From assembly GCF_006717145.1 (NCBI RefSeq), contig NZ_VFQF01000002.1, positions 682,001 to 746,000 on the forward strand: DNA of 64,000 nucleotides, in the 5' to 3' direction. This document shows positions 8,472 to 17,830 of this stretch, piece by piece; within the stretch, counting starts at the first letter, position 1, and each line of letters starts with the position of its first letter. This DNA is from Humibacillus xanthopallidus (lineage in GTDB: Bacteria; Actinomycetota; Actinomycetes; Actinomycetales; Dermatophilaceae). The translations under genes and the position numbers were made by a program. The notes under the pieces are model-generated. The model saw nothing but the letters and a program-made list of their open reading frames with translations, made no database searches and was not told the origin of the DNA.

Positions 8472-9686
8472 ATGCGCGTGGTCACCCAGTCCCGGAAGCT
8501 CCAAAACGTCTGTTACGAGATCCGCGGACCCGTGCTCGCCGAGGCCAAGCGGCTCGAGGACGAGGGCCACCGCATCCTCAAGCTCAACATCGGCAACCCG
8601 GCACCGTTCGGCTTCGAGGCGCCCGAGGACATCCTCGTCGACGTCATCCAGGAGCTGCCGACGGCGCAGGGGTACAGCGACAGCAAGGGCATCCTGTCGG
8701 CCCGCCGCGCGGTCAAGCAGCACTACGAGGTGCGCGACTTCCCACCGGTCGGGGTGGAGGACATCTACCTCGGCAACGGCGTCAGCGAGCTCATCGTCAT
8801 GGCGATGCAGGGGCTGCTCGACAACGGCGACGAGGTGCTCATCCCCGCGCCGGACTACCCCCTGTGGACCGCGGCCGCGAGCCTCGCCGGCGGCACCGCG
8901 GTTCACTACGTCTGCGACGAGCAGGCGGGCTGGGCGCCCGACCTCGACGACATCCGCAGCAAGGTCACCGACCGCACGCGTGCCATCGTCATCATCAACC
9001 CCAACAACCCCACGGGCGCCGTCTACCCGCGGGAGGTGCTCGAGGCGATCGCACAGGTCGCTCGCGAGCACGAGCTGATCCTCATGGCCGACGAGATCTA
9101 CGACAAGATCCTCTACGACAACGCCACGCACACCTCGGTCGCGGCCGTCGCGCCCGACCTGCTCTGTCTCACCTTCAACGGCCTGTCCAAGGCCTACCGG
9201 GTCGCCGGCTTCCGCTCCGGCTGGCTCGCCATCACCGGGCCCAAGGAGCACGCGCGCAACTACATCGAGGGTCTCGACATCCTCGCCAACATGCGCCTCT
9301 GCGCCAACGTGCCCGCCCAGCACGCGATCCAGGTGGCGCTCGGCGGCTACCAGTCGATCAACGAGCTGATCCTGCCGGGTGGCCGGCTGCTCGAGCAGCG
9401 CAACGTCGCGTGGGAGATGCTCAACGAGATCCCCGGGGTGTCCGTGACGAAGCCGCAGGGGGCGCTCTACCTCTTCCCGCGCCTCGACCCCAAGGTGCAC
9501 CCGCTCGTCAACGACGAGAAGTTCGCGCTCGACCTCCTGCGCGAGCAGAAGCTGCTCATCGTGCACGGCACCGGCTTCAACTGGCCGACGCCCGACCACT
9601 TCCGGCTCGTCTTCCTGCCGCGCGTCGAGGACCTCGAGGACGCCATCGGCCGCCTCGAGAAGTTCCTCTCGACCTACTCGCAGTAG
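8472..9686 (+). CDS. alaA: PLP-dependent aminotransferase, AlaA/AspC-like
   Basis: Fold-type I aminotransferase of 404 residues, most likely a glutamate-pyruvate (alanine-forming) transaminase. It closely resembles the mycobacterial protein annotated AspC (Rv0337c) and E. coli AlaA: KLQNVCYEIRGPV at the N-terminus, KLNIGNPAPFGF, GNGVSELI, NPNNPTGAVYP, and the PLP-binding Lys in NGLSKAYRVAGFRSGW. Full length for the family. The ATG at 8472 sits inside a GTATGC word; a GTG two codons on is an alternative. No obvious Shine-Dalgarno site precedes it. Following gene is convergent. Confidence 0.92.
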   Translation: MRVVTQSRKLQNVCYEIRGPVLAEAKRLEDEGHRILKLNIGNPAPFGFEAPEDILVDVIQELPTAQGYSDSKGILSARRAVKQHYEVRDFPPVGVEDIYLGNGVSELIVMAMQGLLDNGDEVLIPAPDYPLWTAAASLAGGTAVHYVCDEQAGWAPDLDDIRSKVTDRTRAIVIINPNNPTGAVYPREVLEAIAQVAREHELILMADEIYDKILYDNATHTSVAAVAPDLLCLTFNGLSKAYRVAGFRSGWLAITGPKEHARNYIEGLDILANMRLCANVPAQHAIQVALGGYQSINELILPGGRLLEQRNVAWEMLNEIPGVSVTKPQGALYLFPRLDPKVHPLVNDEKFALDLLREQKLLIVHGTGFNWPTPDHFRLVFLPRVEDLEDAIGRLEKFLSTYSQ

Positions 9687-9695
9687 CCCGCCGGC

Positions 9696-10004
9696 TCAGG
9701 TGAGGCTCGACGCCCACCACTTGAGGACGAGCCCGAGCACGACCGCCCAGACGATCGTCAGCACGAGGCTGACGGCGATCGCGATCCAGGCGCCGCGCCG
9801 GCCCCCGGGCTCGCGACGGGCGAGGCTCAGCCCGGCGAGCGCGAGACCGAGCAGCTGCGGAACGAAGGTGAAGCCGAAGATCACCGCCGCCAGCGAGGCG
9901 ACGACCGCCCCACGGGCCAGCGGGGCCTCGCCGGCGAGTCGCAGACCGGTCGGCTCGTCGCCGCCGAGCTCCGCCTCCGACAGGGGATGATCGGGGTCCG
10001 TCAC
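9696..10004 (-). CDS. DUF4190 membrane protein
   Basis: A 102-residue protein with an acidic N-terminus (TDPDHPLSEAELGG) and two membrane segments: GAVVASLAAVIFGFTFVPQLLGLALAGLSL and AWIAIAVSLVLTIVWAVVLGLVL, joined by a short RREPGGRRG loop. This two-helix arrangement with a polar tail at the front is the DUF4190 pattern; its role is unknown. The GTG at 10004 is chosen because TATCCT lies 6 nt upstream, the spacing of a leaderless transcript. It is divergent from a lipoprotein gene that starts only 15 bp away, so the two promoters must overlap. Confidence 0.8.
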   Translation of the reverse strand: MTDPDHPLSEAELGGDEPTGLRLAGEAPLARGAVVASLAAVIFGFTFVPQLLGLALAGLSLARREPGGRRGAWIAIAVSLVLTIVWAVVLGLVLKWWASSLT

Positions 10005-10010
10005 ACGTTC

Positions 10011-10016
10011 AGGATA
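10011..10016 (-). promoter_or_regulatory. -10 box (TATCCT) of leaderless DUF4190 gene
   Basis: TATCCT on the minus strand ends 6 nt before the GTG start at 10004. Its complement AGGATA contains the AGGA that serves as the ribosome site of the divergent lipoprotein gene at 10020, so one short sequence is used on both strands. Confidence 0.55.
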
Positions 10017-10019
10017 ACG

Positions 10020-10505
10020 ATGAGGCCCACCACCACCGTGCCGTATGCCGTCCGTCCGAGTCACGCAGAGCCCCACCCTCCCCGGGCCGACGCGCCCCTG
10101 CGGCACGCCGGGCGACGGGCTGCAGCCGGGGCTGCCGTGCTGCTCGCCGTGATCTCGCTCGGGGCCTGCAGCAGCGACGACCCCACCCTCGGCGACCTGC
10201 CAACCGACGTCGCGAGCGCCCGGCCCACGATCTCGGCCGACGAGGCGAAGTTCGTGCTCGCTGCCGAGAAGCTCGGCGCCACCGTCACGGGCGCGACCGT
10301 CGACGACGACATCCAGACCGGCACGACGACGTGCTGGGTGCTGCGCACGGGGGGAGTGACGCTCGACGAGGTGGCCGTCGACGAGGACGACAAGCCGCTG
10401 CCGAACACCGGCGACGCGCTGCGCACGAAGCAGCTGATGGCGGCGGGCATCCAGACCTTCTGCCCCGACCACGACGACCAGATCGCCCTGCTCAAGCTCC
10501 CCTGA
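10020..10505 (+). CDS. Predicted lipoprotein, DUF-type, unknown function
   Basis: A 161-residue secreted protein: basic N-terminus, hydrophobic segment AAGAAVLLAVISLGAC with the lipobox Cys followed by SSDD, then a soluble domain of about 110 residues with Cys in TTCWVLRT and TFCPDHDD. I do not recognise the domain. ATG at 10020 is preceded by AGGA at 6-nt spacing; an ATG further up at 9987 would run antisense into the DUF4190 gene and is rejected. A large inverted repeat lies just after the stop. Confidence 0.75.
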   Translation: MRPTTTVPYAVRPSHAEPHPPRADAPLRHAGRRAAAGAAVLLAVISLGACSSDDPTLGDLPTDVASARPTISADEAKFVLAAEKLGATVTGATVDDDIQTGTTTCWVLRTGGVTLDEVAVDEDDKPLPNTGDALRTKQLMAAGIQTFCPDHDDQIALLKLP

Positions 10506-10537
10506 GAGTAGAGCCCGCACCCTCGGGCCGGCCCCTT

Positions 10538-10609
10538 CGCAACACACCGAGCAGTCGTCAGGTCCACGCGGCATACCTCGTCGGTCTGGCAACTGCTCGG
10601 TGTGTTGCG
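10538..10609. terminator. 18-bp perfect inverted repeat, terminator-like
   Basis: CGCAACACACCGAGCAGT (10538-10555) is matched exactly by its reverse complement at 10592-10609, with a 36-nt loop that holds the word GGCATAC. It lies after the lipoprotein stop and before the flavin monooxygenase start. It could end transcription of the lipoprotein gene; its AT content is above that of its surroundings and the arms are longer than most actinobacterial terminators. Confidence 0.7.
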
Positions 10610-10643
10610 GAAGAACGGCCGGGGGAGTGGGGTTGGCACAGGG

Positions 10644-11657
<1,014 letters not shown>

Positions 11658-11677
11658 CCCGCCACCACCCACCTGAG

Positions 11678-11712
11678 GTATGCCGTCCGGCGGGCGCGAC
11701 CGGACGGCATAC
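11678..11712. terminator. Perfect 13-bp hairpin made of GTATGCC words
   Basis: GTATGCCGTCCGG (11678-11690) pairs exactly with CCGGACGGCATAC (11700-11712) across a 9-nt loop. It sits 20 bp after the monooxygenase stop and before osmC, the expected place for a terminator. There is no T-tract. Both arms carry the GTATGCC word found throughout the window. Confidence 0.7.
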
Positions 11713-11740
11713 GTCCCCCGCGATCTGAGAGGCTGCCACC

Positions 11741-12166
11741 ATGAGCACCGACGCCCCCGACCTCCGCTCCATCACGCTGACGCGCGACAGCATGGGCCGC
11801 TACACGGCACGCAACCGCCGCGGTGGCTCGCTGACCGTCAGCTCCGGCACCGACGAGCTCTCGCCGGTTGAGCTGCTCCTCGCCGGCATCGCCGCCTGCA
11901 CGGCGGTGGACGTCGACACGGTGACGACGCGGAGGGCCGAGCCCGACTCGTTCGAGGTCGAGGTCACGGCCGACAAGGTGAAGGACGAGCACGGCAACCA
12001 CCTGCAGGACATCACCGTGAGCTTCCGCGTGCGTTTCCCCGAGGGTGAGGGCGGCGACGCTGCGCGTCAGATGCTGCCCAAGCTGGTGCAGCGCTCGCAC
12101 GACGAGTGGTGCACCGTCAGCCGCACCATCGAGCTCGGCACCCAGATCGAGGCGAAGGTCGAGTAG
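11741..12166 (+). CDS. OsmC family protein
   Basis: A 141-residue OsmC/Ohr-fold protein, a family that reduces organic hydroperoxides through two Cys thiols. Candidate reactive residues are Cys in LAGIAACTAVDVDTV and Cys in DEWCTVSRTIE, at the spacing normal for OsmC-type proteins. Sequence around GGSLTVSSGTDELSPVELLLAGIAAC is typical. ATG start follows GAGAGG. It stands alone after a hairpin and is convergent with the L,D-transpeptidase gene. The peroxidase role is from the family; substrate unknown. Confidence 0.88.
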   Translation: MSTDAPDLRSITLTRDSMGRYTARNRRGGSLTVSSGTDELSPVELLLAGIAACTAVDVDTVTTRRAEPDSFEVEVTADKVKDEHGNHLQDITVSFRVRFPEGEGGDAARQMLPKLVQRSHDEWCTVSRTIELGTQIEAKVE

Positions 12167-12227
12167 GGGAGGGCCGGCCCGCGCCACGATCCGGCGCAGG
12201 ATCTCGGCGGGGCCTGATCGGCTCGCG

Positions 12228-13433
12228 TCAGTGGTGGACGACGACCTTGTCGCCCAGCCGCGAGGCGAAGTAGAGCGTCTTGATCTGGGCGTAGTCACCG
12301 ATGTTGACGCACCCGTGGCTCGCGCCGGCATACCCGATGCGGGCGAAGTTCGACGAGTAGTGCACGGCCTGGCCGCCGGAGAAGAACATCGAGTAGGGCA
12401 TCGGCGTGAAGTAGAGGTTGGACACGACGTACTCGTAGCGCCGCGAGACCGTGAAGGTGCCCTCGCGCGTCTCGTGCCCCGGCCCGCCGAACCGTGCCCA
12501 CATGACCATCGTCGGCTTGCCCGAGACGACCCAGGTCAGCGTGCGGGTGGCCTTGTCGACGCACATCACCCGACCCGTACGGCAGCGGGAGTCGAGCGAG
12601 GCGAGCGTCGGCATCAGGGGCCGCAGGCCGGCCTCGTAGCGGTAGCGGTCGAACGTGCCCGGCGTGAAGGTCAGCCCGACGAGACGGCTCCACGTGCGAC
12701 GGTCGGCGACACCCGACTGCGGCAGGTTCTGGGCACGCTGGAAGGCGAGGACCTTCTGACCGAGCGTCCAGCTGTAGGTGCCCGAGATCGAGTAGGGCCA
12801 CAGGCTCTTGGCCCGCAGGCGCAGCTGGAGCTCCTTGACCGTGCCGCCCGAGCTCGTCGAGGGGATGACGACGGGCGAGGCGGATCGCGCCCGCAGCACC
12901 TCGCGGGCCTGCGCGGTGAGCTGCCTGCCGTCGCCGGGCAGGCCGCTGCTCGTCAGGAAGGAGCCGAGGGCCGACGCGACGCCGGCGTCATAGACCCCGT
13001 CGACGGTGCCAGAGGTCCGGCCGACGACGAGCAGGCGTGACTGGAGGTCCTTGACGCCCCACCCGGTGGCGCCGACCCGCATCACGACCGGGCTGCCGAG
13101 GGGCGTGGGTGCGGTCGCGATGACCGTGGGTGGCGGCGCCGGGGTCGTCGGGACGGACGTCGTGGTCGCCGCAGGATCGGTCGTCGTCGAATCGGTCGTC
13201 GTGGGCTGGGTCGTCGTGGGCTCTGTGGTCGAGGGAGCCGTCGTGTCCGTGGCCGTGCCGGTGGCCGTCGTCGTCGCGCTCGGGTCCTCGGTGGACGTGC
13301 TCGCGCCGAACGACGTCGCGGGTGACGGCGTGCCCGTGTCGTCGGCGAAGGCCATCGGCGTCGCGACCAGCGCGGCGATGACGAACCCCGCCGCGACGGC
13401 ACTGCTGCGGCGCCCCATGTGGATCGTCTTCAT
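12228..13433 (-). CDS. Secreted L,D-transpeptidase (YkuD) with two peptidoglycan-binding repeats
   Basis: Exported cell-wall enzyme of 401 residues that would form 3-3 peptidoglycan cross-links or attach proteins to stem peptides. Signal peptide (VAAGFVIAALVATPMAFA), a Ser/Thr/Asp/Pro-rich linker of about 90 residues, two PG_binding_1-like repeats (GWGVKDLQSRLLVVG... and GTVKELQLRLRAKSLW...), then the YkuD catalytic domain with the nucleophile in ASHGCVNIGDY and an upstream His in AVHYSS. The ATG at 13433 is preceded by GGGGAGAC; a longer frame upstream adds an implausible Arg-rich leader. An MIGYAG-like insertion uses the GTATGCC word (12329). Monocistronic in appearance. Confidence 0.92.
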   Translation of the reverse strand: MKTIHMGRRSSAVAAGFVIAALVATPMAFADDTGTPSPATSFGASTSTEDPSATTTATGTATDTTAPSTTEPTTTQPTTTDSTTTDPAATTTSVPTTPAPPPTVIATAPTPLGSPVVMRVGATGWGVKDLQSRLLVVGRTSGTVDGVYDAGVASALGSFLTSSGLPGDGRQLTAQAREVLRARSASPVVIPSTSSGGTVKELQLRLRAKSLWPYSISGTYSWTLGQKVLAFQRAQNLPQSGVADRRTWSRLVGLTFTPGTFDRYRYEAGLRPLMPTLASLDSRCRTGRVMCVDKATRTLTWVVSGKPTMVMWARFGGPGHETREGTFTVSRRYEYVVSNLYFTPMPYSMFFSGGQAVHYSSNFARIGYAGASHGCVNIGDYAQIKTLYFASRLGDKVVVHH

Positions 13434-13569
13434 GTCTCCCCTGTCGTCACGACGAGACCGGCCGCGTCGGTGCGCTCGAGCGCGCGCGCCCATTGTGGCA
13501 GCCGCAGCCCGATCCGGCGCGCGATGTGGGCCGGCGAGATGCAGACGCCTCGCGGCCGCGTTCGGGTTG

Positions 13570-14415
13570 TCAGACGGGCAGGCGCCTCACCGTGAGCACC
13601 TGCTCGGCCCGCCCGACGGGACCGAGCTCGTCGTGCAGAGTCGTCGACGTGAGGCCGAGCCCGGTCGTGCCCATCGAGACGCGGGTGTCGAAGCCGACCC
13701 AGCCGCGCACCGGCTCGCGGAAGAGGTGGATGGCGAGGTCGACGTTGGGGAACATCCACTCGTCGGGCGAGACGCGCACGGCGATGCCGTTGGCCGTGTC
13801 GACGAGACGCACGAGATCCGCTGTGGGAGAGCAGGTCTCGCCATCGACGAGCGCGTTGGGCGTGCGGATCCACGCGAGCGTGCGGCCCGGCCGTCGGTTC
13901 GGGTCGACGCGGAACTCGAGCCCCCGGATGTAGCCCCCGCGCCACGTGTCCGCGCCCTCCCAGGGCACCAGCTCGTCAGGCCCCGGTATGCCGTCCAGCT
14001 CGACCCCGCCCACCGGCGCCGAGTCGTGGGTGGCGAGCCGCCACGCCTGGGCCCGCACGGCGACGCGGTCATCGACGCTGAGGGTGGCCTCGACGAGCTC
14101 GATGGTGCGGCCGGGTCGAGTCGTGCGCACCTCGACCCGGCTCGCGCGCGCCGGGATGACACCGAGGATCTCGAAGCTGATGCGGGCGAGCTGCATGCCC
14201 TCCCGCGGCTCGTGCCTGTCGATGGCATGGGTGAGGATGCCGCTGACGGGACCCATGTGCTGCTCGTCCTCGCGCCAGGCGCCCTGGGTCTGGAGGGTCG
14301 GCTCGAAGAGGTCGTCGCCGAGGCGCCGGTAGAAGGCGGGCGTCAGGGCGTCGAGGCCCTCGCGGTCGGGTAAGGCCTGGGGTCCGGTCTTGCGGTCGAC
14401 GGCATCGGTGCTCAC
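13570..14415 (-). CDS. Acyl-CoA thioesterase family protein (double hot-dog, TesB-like)
   Basis: A 281-residue protein with two hot-dog halves as in TesB or the related actinobacterial thioesterase-like family. Visible: YRRLGDDLFEPTLQTQGAWREDEQHMGPVSGILTHAI in the first half, ARISFEILGVIPARASRVEV, and in the second half DANGIAV-like DTANGIAVRVSPDEWMFPNVDLAIHLFREP. It would hydrolyse an acyl-CoA of unknown chain. GTG at 14415 is chosen because TAGAGT lies 7 nt upstream (leaderless pattern). It lies 33 bp after a TetR gene on the same strand. Confidence 0.82.
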   Translation of the reverse strand: MSTDAVDRKTGPQALPDREGLDALTPAFYRRLGDDLFEPTLQTQGAWREDEQHMGPVSGILTHAIDRHEPREGMQLARISFEILGVIPARASRVEVRTTRPGRTIELVEATLSVDDRVAVRAQAWRLATHDSAPVGGVELDGIPGPDELVPWEGADTWRGGYIRGLEFRVDPNRRPGRTLAWIRTPNALVDGETCSPTADLVRLVDTANGIAVRVSPDEWMFPNVDLAIHLFREPVRGWVGFDTRVSMGTTGLGLTSTTLHDELGPVGRAEQVLTVRRLPV

Positions 14416-14422
14416 GCCGAGC

Positions 14423-14428
14423 ACTCTA
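14423..14428 (-). promoter_or_regulatory. -10 box (TAGAGT) of leaderless thioesterase gene
   Basis: TAGAGT on the minus strand ends 7 nt before the GTG at 14415. This supports an own promoter for the thioesterase gene in the short gap after the TetR gene. Confidence 0.5.
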
Positions 14429-14448
14429 GGCGCGGGTGCCGGCTGCCC

Positions 14449-15204
14449 TCACTGCGGCCCGGCGACGTCGTCGGGGGACGCCCGTCGCTCGGTCTCTCCC
14501 GTGCTCGCCGTGCTCGCCGTGCTCGGAACGGTGACGCCGAGGCCGAGGTCGACCATCCGCACGAGGCGAGGGGCCAGCTCGCCGACGGCACCGGCCGGCA
14601 GGTCGCGCAGCGGCCCCTCGAGGGCGAGCATCGCGAGGCCGTGCACGGCCGACCACGCGAGCAGCTCGGCGCCGGGGCGCTCCTCTGCTGGCAGGACGCC
14701 GACCTCGGCCATGTCGTCGAGGGTGTCGCTGAGCAGCTGAAAGGGGGTGCGACCGCAGGCTCCGGCGGCATCGGGCGACCCGGCCCGGCGCAGGTCGACG
14801 GGCACGGCGAACGCGGTGCGGAACAGCCCCGGCTCGTCCATCGCGAAGCGGAGGTAGCCCACCCCGACGGCGCGGAACCGGGCTCGCGCGCGCTCGCCGG
14901 ACGGCATACGGGCGGGGACGGCCTCGATGGTCGCCCAGATGACGTCGGCAGCCAGGCCCTGGGCGATGGAGACGACCTCGTCGAGGAGGGCGTCGCGGTC
15001 GGCGAAGTGCCGGTAGGCGGCGTTGGCGGAGACGCCCACGCGGCGGGTGGCCTCGCGGAGCATGACCTTGTCGGGGCCGCCCTCGCGGGCGAGCTCCGTG
15101 CCCGCCTCGAGCAGGGCCCGGCGCAGGTCGCCGTGGTGATAGGTCGAGCGGGGCGTGACGGACGCGTCCTGCGGGCCGGAGGTCTCGGCAGCAGAGGAGG
15201 TCAC
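14449..15204 (-). CDS. TetR/AcrR family transcriptional regulator (WHG-type C-terminus)
   Basis: DNA-binding repressor-type protein of 251 residues. The N-terminal helix-turn-helix is clear: YHHGDLRRALLEAGTELAREGG, then LREATRRVGVSANAAYRHFADRDALLDEV. The C-terminal ligand domain (YLRFAMDEPGLFRTAF...) resembles the TetR_C/WHG group. GTG at 15204 has GGAGG 11 nt upstream; a longer in-frame start at 15231 is less supported. The gene lies between ldh and the thioesterase gene, all on the minus strand, so it may control the thioesterase; ligand unknown. A Ser/Thr-rich tail (STASTASTGETE) is low complexity. Confidence 0.88.
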   Translation of the reverse strand: MTSSAAETSGPQDASVTPRSTYHHGDLRRALLEAGTELAREGGPDKVMLREATRRVGVSANAAYRHFADRDALLDEVVSIAQGLAADVIWATIEAVPARMPSGERARARFRAVGVGYLRFAMDEPGLFRTAFAVPVDLRRAGSPDAAGACGRTPFQLLSDTLDDMAEVGVLPAEERPGAELLAWSAVHGLAMLALEGPLRDLPAGAVGELAPRLVRMVDLGLGVTVPSTASTASTGETERRASPDDVAGPQ

Positions 15205-15249
15205 GCTGCCATCATCCTCCGTCCGGTGCACCGCCGCCGGGGCGTCCCG

Positions 15250-16257
15250 TCAGAAGCCGAAGTTCCGAGCGGTCGCGCGCACCGCGTCGGCCGAGGAGCG
15301 CAGACCGGCGAGCTCGGAGTCGGTCATCGGCACCTCGACGCGCGACCCGACGCCACCGGCGTGGACGATCGCCGGCACGGAGAGGCACACGTCGCTGATG
15401 CCGTAGTAGTCGTCGAGCAGCGACGAGACCGGCAGGATGCGGCCCTCGTCGTTGACGACGGCCTCGAGCACGCGCGTGCCGGCGAGGCCGATGGCGTAGT
15501 TCGTCGCGCCCTTGCCCTCGATGATGCGGTAGGCCGACTGCACGACGTCGGTCGCGATCCGCTCGCGGGTCTCCTCGTCGAGCGCGAGGTCGCCGTGCTC
15601 GTCACGCCACTGGAGCAGCGGCACCGACCCGATCGAGGCCGACGACCACAGCGGCAGCTCTGAGTCGCCGTGCTCGCCGACGACGTAGGCGTGGATGCTC
15701 TGCGCCGCCACCCCCGTGTGCTCGGCGAGCAGGAAGCGCAGGCGCGAGGAGTCGAGCACGGTGCCCGACCCGAAGAGCTGGTTGGGCGGCAGTCCCGAGA
15801 CCTTGAGCGCGGCATACGTCACGACGTCGACGGGGTTGGTCACCATGATGTGCACCGCGTGCGGGGCGACCTCGACGAGCTGCGGCAGGATCGTCTTGAC
15901 GATGCCGATCGTCGTGCCGGCGAGGTCGAGGCGCGACTGGCCGGGCTTCTGCTTGGCTCCCGCCGTGAAGACGATGACGTCGCTGTCAGCGAGCACTGCG
16001 ACGTCGTCGGAGCCCTCGACCTTCGCCATCGGCATGAACTGGATGCCGTGTGCGAGGTCGAGCGCCTCGGCGCGCACCTTGGCGCCGTTGATGTCGTAGA
16101 GCGCGACGGTCTGGGCCGCCCCGCGCATGAGCGAGGCGTAGGCGAGGGTGGCCCCGACCGCCCCGGCCCCGACGATGCCGAGCTTGGTGCGCCTCCGCCG
16201 AGGGGTCGGGATGGCCGATCCCTCCGTGGAATCGTGGGTGTGGGTGCTCTCGCTCAT
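15250..16257 (-). CDS. ldh: L-lactate dehydrogenase
   Basis: NAD-dependent enzyme interconverting pyruvate and L-lactate in the cytoplasm. 335 residues with an N-terminal extension of about 22 residues before the Rossmann start KLGIVGAGAVGATLAYA. Key features: ALYDIN ending the second strand with the NAD-selective Asp, the active-site loop region FTAGAKQKPGQSRLDL with its Arg, VTNPVDVVTY, substrate-binding Arg in LDSSRLRFLLAEH, and catalytic His in VGEHGDSE. ATG at 16257 follows GGGAGGCACC. Malate dehydrogenase is unlikely given the KQKPGQSR loop. Stands alone between a TetR gene and an aminotransferase gene. Confidence 0.95.
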   Translation of the reverse strand: MSESTHTHDSTEGSAIPTPRRRRTKLGIVGAGAVGATLAYASLMRGAAQTVALYDINGAKVRAEALDLAHGIQFMPMAKVEGSDDVAVLADSDVIVFTAGAKQKPGQSRLDLAGTTIGIVKTILPQLVEVAPHAVHIMVTNPVDVVTYAALKVSGLPPNQLFGSGTVLDSSRLRFLLAEHTGVAAQSIHAYVVGEHGDSELPLWSSASIGSVPLLQWRDEHGDLALDEETRERIATDVVQSAYRIIEGKGATNYAIGLAGTRVLEAVVNDEGRILPVSSLLDDYYGISDVCLSVPAIVHAGGVGSRVEVPMTDSELAGLRSSADAVRATARNFGF

Positions 16258-16322
16258 GGTGCCTCCCGCGCTCGTGTCTGTCGTAGCAAGGCTATCGAGC
16301 GGGGCGCCCCGGTCCGCTGAGG

Positions 16323-17678
16323 TCAGGAAAAGAGCTCCTCGACACACTCGCGGAACATCGCGCTGTGGGCATCGACGTCGGCGGTGGTCGTGTCGGGGCA
16401 CATGAGCGCCATGTTGTGGAAGGGCGTCAGCAGGATCCCTCGATTCAGCGCGTAGAGGTGGAGGTACTGCTGGAGCTCGAAGTCGTCGGAGTCGTGCGCC
16501 TCCTGGCCGTCGTGCGACGGGGTGTGCGAAAAGTTGTACTCCGCCCGCGCGCCGAGCCGCGTCACGTGCCAGTCGGCGCCGACCGCGTCGATGCCGGCCT
16601 GCACGCCGTCGGCCCAGGCGTCGGCGAGCGGCACCATGTGCTCGAACGCGGCCGGGGTCATGACCTGCTCGAGGGTCGCTTTCATCGCCGCCATCGACAG
16701 GCCGTTGCCGGCGAGCGTGCCGCCGATGCCGCCCACGTCGATGTCCTCGAGCTCGACGGAGCAGGCGATCCGGTCGGCGATCTCGGCCGTGAAGCCGAAG
16801 GTGCCGCACGGGATGCCGCCGCCGATCGACTTGCCGATGACGAGCAGGTCGGGGTGCAGGTCGTGGGCGCGGGTGTAGCCGCCGGGCCCGGCGCAGATGG
16901 TGTGCGTCTCGTCGTTGATGAGCAACGCCCCGTAGCGCGTCGCGAGCTCACGGACCCCCTCGTTGTAGCCCTCGTCGGGCAGGACGATGCCGATGTTGGT
17001 CAGCGCCGGCTCGACGAGGATCGCCGCGACGTCGCCGTGGGCGAGGGCCCGTTCGAGCGCCTCGAGGTCGTTGAACTCCACGACCCGGGTGGTCTCGGAG
17101 GTCGGCACCGGGGCCCCGATGTTGCTCGGCCGGTCGACCGTCGTGCCACCCTCGCCCAGGGTCGCGAAGGCCTCGTCGACCGAGCCGTGGTAGCACCAGT
17201 TGTGCACGACGACCTTCGAGCGGCCGGTGAGCAGGCGGGCGTAGCGGATCGCGTGCCGGTTGGCGTCGGTCGCGGTGAGGGTGAACTGCCAGTAGGGCAG
17301 CCCGAAGCGCTCGGCGAGCCCGGTCGAGACCGCGATGGCGTCCTCGGTCGGCAGCATCGTCGTGATGCCCCGGGAGAGCTGCCGGGTCACCGCGTCGACG
17401 GTTGCCGCGGGGGAGTGGCCCATCATCGCGCCCGTGTCACCGAGGCAGAGGTCGACGTGGTCGATGCCGTCGACGCAGGTGAAGTGGGCTCCGGCGGCGC
17501 TCTCGACGAAGACCGGGAAGTCGCCCGGCCACTTGACCATCCAGCTCATCGGGACGCCGCCGGGCATGTGGGCCCGCGCGCGCTCGGCGAGCTCGCGGGA
17601 GCGGGGTCGGGCGGCCGTGAACGCGGCGCGCTCGCGCTCGTGGAGCCGGGCCAGGCGGGATCGGTCGAGGGAGGTCAT
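16323..17678 (-). CDS. Class III (GSA-like) PLP aminotransferase
   Basis: A 451-residue fold-type I enzyme of the glutamate-1-semialdehyde aminomutase/omega-aminotransferase group. Visible: HMPGGVPMSWMVKWPGDFPVF and DGIDHVDLCLGDTGAMMGH at the N-terminus, VVHNWCYHGSVDEA, ILVEPALTNIG, the cofactor Asp-equivalent region LLINDETHTICAGPGGYT, and the PLP Lys in LLVIGKSIGGGIPCG. It is unlikely to be HemL itself, as the HTICAGPGG and C-terminal region differ. It is divergent from an FAD amine-oxidase-like gene, which suggests a shared role in amine or amino-acid breakdown; that is inference. Confidence 0.87.
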   Translation of the reverse strand: MTSLDRSRLARLHERERAAFTAARPRSRELAERARAHMPGGVPMSWMVKWPGDFPVFVESAAGAHFTCVDGIDHVDLCLGDTGAMMGHSPAATVDAVTRQLSRGITTMLPTEDAIAVSTGLAERFGLPYWQFTLTATDANRHAIRYARLLTGRSKVVVHNWCYHGSVDEAFATLGEGGTTVDRPSNIGAPVPTSETTRVVEFNDLEALERALAHGDVAAILVEPALTNIGIVLPDEGYNEGVRELATRYGALLINDETHTICAGPGGYTRAHDLHPDLLVIGKSIGGGIPCGTFGFTAEIADRIACSVELEDIDVGGIGGTLAGNGLSMAAMKATLEQVMTPAAFEHMVPLADAWADGVQAGIDAVGADWHVTRLGARAEYNFSHTPSHDGQEAHDSDDFELQQYLHLYALNRGILLTPFHNMALMCPDTTTADVDAHSAMFRECVEELFS

Positions 17679-17830
17679 GGCGGCATCCTGCCTCGACAGC
17701 GGCTTCCGCGGAAGGGGTATGCCGAATGCCGTTCACCTTCGGAATCCGTAGGCAATGGAACTGCATTCCACCGAAAACTGTGTGTCGCCCCCACCTCCCC
17801 GACGACAGGTAGGCGGTGCATACTGCCCGC
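17679..17830. promoter_or_regulatory. Divergent promoter region with palindromes
   Basis: This 152-bp gap separates the aminotransferase and FAD oxidoreductase genes and is richer in A/T than its flanks. It contains the palindrome TTCCGCGGAA (17703-17712), 25 bp before the aminotransferase start, and a pair GGAAT...ATTCC around 17736-17768. CATACT ends 6 nt before the oxidoreductase ATG at 17831, fitting a leaderless start. The palindromes could bind a shared regulator, not identified here. Confidence 0.5.

Noticed and set aside
16323-17678. hemL (glutamate-1-semialdehyde aminomutase)
   Set aside because: The overall fold matches but motifs around the PLP Lys and the C-terminus differ, and no other heme gene is near.
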